Source: Anaerolineae bacterium (GTDB lineage: Bacteria > Chloroflexota > Anaerolineae > 4572-78 > J111). Taken from it: a stretch of DNA of 15,522 bases. This document shows positions 13,074-15,522 of this stretch, one piece after another (the stretch's first letter is position 1; each line of letters starts with the position of its first letter). Where the stretch lies: NCBI GenBank assembly GCA_020433835.1, contig JAGRBY010000106.1, forward strand, positions 1 through 15,522. The letters run 5' to 3'. The notes under the pieces are model-generated. The model saw only the letters and a list, made by a program, of their open reading frames with translations, was not told the DNA's origin and made no database searches. Both the position numbers and the translations under genes were made by a program.

Positions 13074-15522
13074 ATGGAAGGAAATGTAACAGAATTAGAA
13101 CGTCGTTATCAAACCTTGCTCAAAGATTATCAATCGGGCAGGGTTGACGAAAACACGTTCATAGCAGAAGTTGACAAGCTCCAATTCAGAGATGATTGGG
13201 GGCGATATTGGATGCTCGGTGCGCAGACCGGCGAATGGCATTATTACGACGGCCAAGCCTGGCACCAGGCCGATCCTCGCGAAGCTGACAAGCTCCCTTT
13301 TCTCGATAGCGAAGGACGCTATTGGCAAAAAGGGATAAAAAGCGGCGATTGGTACTATTACGAAGCGAGCACGGGAGAGTGGGTCAAACCCGATAACGGC
13401 GGTACGCCCGCTGCTTTTGCTCCGGCAGCCCAACAGACCAGTCAATGGCAAGGCAGCCAGCAAGCATACGCTCCCTCCGCTGCGATGGGGTCAATGGGCC
13501 TCGCCGCAGACATGGGGCAAGGGGACTCACAACTTTACCAAGACGATGACGGTCGTTATTGGGCCATGGGCAGTAAATCAAACCAATGGTACTTTTACGA
13601 CCAAGACGGCTGGCATCCATCTGATGAATTTCAGGCCAGAACCGGCTCTCCGTCACCTCAATCTCAGTTCTATGCGCCGCAATACCAAACCCAGGGGGCC
13701 TATTCTGTTCAAGACTCGCGGCCAACCCAGGTTTATACAACTCCTCCGGCTCAGAACTATGTGCCGCAGCCTCAGCAGCCGATGTACCCGCAAACGATGG
13801 GCTACGCCCAACCGGCTCCGCCGCCCGCATCCGCACCGAGCGGTGACTGGTACTACCACGACGGCAAACAGTGGTTAAAGTACTCGTCTGGTGAACCGGC
13901 TGAAGGGGTAGTACCCGATCTGGGTGACATTCCTGATCAAACAATGCAAGAAACGGCGGAAGCACCGGAACCAAGACGATCGAAGAAAAGCGAACCCGTC
14001 ATTGCTGAATTTTTTGATGATGACGATACCGATATCGAAGTTGTCGATGTTGAAGTTATCCCTGTCTACGATCCTGAACCGGAAGAAGTTGAGCCGGAAC
14101 CGGAGCCGTTGCCTATTCCCCAACCCAAAGCCGAACCGGCTCCCGAACCCAACACCTTTGAGTCAGCCCGGACTGAACCCGTTCGGATTGATACAGAAGC
14201 GCGAACCCACGTACCGCGCCGATCAGATGAAATTCGACCTCGACGCACCCGAACATCGCCATTAGATCAAGATGAAGCACGCACCAGCCGTGAGGCGGAT
14301 GATCGCCCGGCCCGAAAACAAACGGCTTCACGACCGACCGCACCAATCCGGCGAACACCAGCCGATCCGAGTCGGCCCGTTATGCCGCGTAAACGCTCCG
14401 GAGCGCATGATCCTACCATTATTATCCCTACCGGATCAACACCTGCACCCTCAAAACCAACACAAACGGTGAAACCGACGCCGTCTCAATCTGACCAGCG
14501 TCGAGCGCGTGACAATACGGCTCCCATGGAGCCTGTTAAACCATCGGCTCCGATCCCCGTTGCTCGCGAAAAAACCGAGGCTCCTGCTGTACCATCGGGC
14601 GGCCGGCATCGACAAGTTACGCAAGAATTACCCAAAATTACCGTTCCACCCAAGGCTGAGCCGGTCAGTACCAACACACCCAAAACCCAAACGCAGCCTT
14701 TACCGGTAACGCCGGCTGTAGCGCCTTCTAAACCCTTACCCCAGCCCAAGGCAATTGCCGCTCCAGCAGCAGCGCCTGTAACGGAACCACAAGAAGAAAA
14801 AGAAGGTTATACCCTTGGCGATATTTTACGCTCATTCCCAAGTACTGTCTGGACGGTGATAGCCGGAATAGCGGTTTTGATTATCGCTGCAGTTCTCATT
14901 ACAGCCGGTCTGGTTTATGGCGGCAATTTCTTTGGTTTTGATACCACCGCTGCCGTAGCCAATCCCACGCCTACGCTTGATAGTGGACTGGCTCTAGATT
15001 CGACACCAACACCCGGCCCGACCGCCGAAGATACAGGTGTAGTGAACACACCAACAGCGGTAACCTATGCCTCTTACAGCAACCCCGATTTAGAAATTCG
15101 GCTGGAGCATCCCGATAGTTGGTTAAACAATGAAGAGACAAACGAGGTCGTCCTTGCTGCCAACGCAGATGGCTTGCAGGCTGGGAGTGTCGATGCAGCC
15201 AACATGCGTATCGGCAAATCGACCACAGAGGATATTGCTATTTCAGATTTACTCACGGAAGTTCTGGCTGAATTTCCGGATAATGCCGAAACACTTAATG
15301 AAGGCACTATTAGCATTGCCTCTCAAACCTGGACATCAACCCAAATCCGTTTCGATGATGAAGACGGCGAGGGACAAGGTATTGCCACCATCGCCGTAAC
15401 CACCCGCGATGGCGTCGGTTACTATCTGGTTGCTGTTGCTCCGGCTCAAGAATGGAATACGGCACAGCCACTGTTCCAGGGTGTTATCAACAGCTTCGAA
15501 TTTGTCAGCCGCGAAGAGTTGG
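13074..15522 (+). CDS. Membrane protein with Trp/Tyr-rich repeats, disordered linker and outside domain (partial)
   Basis: Translation from ATG 13074 is open to the right edge, 816 residues so far. GGGA eight bases upstream is a weak ribosome site. Residues 1-38 look like a SHOCT-type helical segment (YQSGRVDENTFIAEVDKL). Repeats of the form D-x-x-GRYW-x-x-G-x-x-[ST]-x-x-W-[HY]-[YF]-Y-[DE] follow at about 41-68, 78-106 and 157-182, with a shorter one, GDWYYHDGKQW, at 257-267. Residues about 271-577 are Pro-, Glu- and Arg-rich with an acidic patch (FFDDDDTDIEVVDVEV) and are probably disordered. One membrane helix spans about 592-615, then a Thr/Pro linker, then from about 665 an outside beta-rich domain resembling the PsbP/DUF1795 class (LEIRLEHPDSWL). 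The topology is inside N terminus and outside C terminus. Function is unknown; the repeats suggest peptide or Pro-rich ligand binding, by loose analogy with WW/GYF domains. It is transcribed away from the glycan cluster. Confidence 0.88.
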   Translation, partial: MEGNVTELERRYQTLLKDYQSGRVDENTFIAEVDKLQFRDDWGRYWMLGAQTGEWHYYDGQAWHQADPREADKLPFLDSEGRYWQKGIKSGDWYYYEASTGEWVKPDNGGTPAAFAPAAQQTSQWQGSQQAYAPSAAMGSMGLAADMGQGDSQLYQDDDGRYWAMGSKSNQWYFYDQDGWHPSDEFQARTGSPSPQSQFYAPQYQTQGAYSVQDSRPTQVYTTPPAQNYVPQPQQPMYPQTMGYAQPAPPPASAPSGDWYYHDGKQWLKYSSGEPAEGVVPDLGDIPDQTMQETAEAPEPRRSKKSEPVIAEFFDDDDTDIEVVDVEVIPVYDPEPEEVEPEPEPLPIPQPKAEPAPEPNTFESARTEPVRIDTEARTHVPRRSDEIRPRRTRTSPLDQDEARTSREADDRPARKQTASRPTAPIRRTPADPSRPVMPRKRSGAHDPTIIIPTGSTPAPSKPTQTVKPTPSQSDQRRARDNTAPMEPVKPSAPIPVAREKTEAPAVPSGGRHRQVTQELPKITVPPKAEPVSTNTPKTQTQPLPVTPAVAPSKPLPQPKAIAAPAAAPVTEPQEEKEGYTLGDILRSFPSTVWTVIAGIAVLIIAAVLITAGLVYGGNFFGFDTTAAVANPTPTLDSGLALDSTPTPGPTAEDTGVVNTPTAVTYASYSNPDLEIRLEHPDSWLNNEETNEVVLAANADGLQAGSVDAANMRIGKSTTEDIAISDLLTEVLAEFPDNAETLNEGTISIASQTWTSTQIRFDDEDGEGQGIATIAVTTRDGVGYYLVAVAPAQEWNTAQPLFQGVINSFEFVSREEL

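Noticed and set aside
12839..13075. Minus-strand gene of 78 codons opposite the Trp/Tyr-repeat gene start
   Set aside because: Its start overlaps a well-supported coding start on the other strand and its content is low-complexity AT-rich sequence.
13384..13974. Minus-strand gene of 196 codons
   Set aside because: It is antisense to the repeat-containing membrane protein, where the plus frame shows clear repeats and continuity over 816 codons.

Overview
The window looks like a chromosomal segment of a Chloroflexota-type bacterium (Anaerolineae-like). This is inferred from architecture rather than from any marker gene: a very long one-component signalling protein joining metallo-beta-lactamase, STAS, kinase-like, AAA and TPR parts, a membrane protein with Trp/Tyr-rich repeats and a long Pro/Glu-rich linker, and moderate GC content. 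No RNA gene, transposase or CRISPR array was seen.

Layout. (1) 1-2305, minus strand: a nitrilase-superfamily amidase is followed after 6 bases by a protein with two universal-stress-protein domains and a DUF389 membrane domain, cut by the left edge. A promoter candidate and a good ribosome binding site lie upstream. (2) 2306-3209 has no convincing gene. It holds nine units of a 42-bp tandem repeat with an invariant 10-bp core, then about 260 bp with nothing recognisable, then a promoter candidate. (3) 3210-3812, plus strand: an unrecognised 200-residue protein with one N-terminal membrane helix. (4) 3928-8682, minus strand: a 1584-residue protein reading MBL hydrolase, STAS, kinase-like domain lacking catalytic residues, AAA ATPase, TPR array. 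This is the most striking object in the window. (5) 8879-12523, minus strand: an envelope/polysaccharide cluster of a membrane-anchored alkaline-phosphatase-like protein with eroded metal ligands, an RmlD-type sugar-nucleotide reductase, and a GT2 glycosyltransferase overlapping the reductase by 8 bases. (6) 12524-13073: an AT-rich divergent intergenic region with a duplicated promoter-like block, an inverted repeat and a palindrome. (7) 13074 to the right edge, plus strand: a partial membrane protein with a SHOCT-like N terminus, Trp/Tyr-rich repeats, a disordered linker, one transmembrane helix and an outside domain.

How they may work together. The RmlD-like enzyme and the glycosyltransferase plausibly make and transfer a deoxysugar for surface glycan, with the phosphatase-like membrane protein in the same transcription unit. 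The giant protein is probably cytosolic and would integrate a small-molecule or nucleotide signal (MBL, STAS, pseudokinase) with ATP-driven conformational change (AAA) and partner binding (TPR). No dedicated effector is encoded beside it, so its output is unknown.
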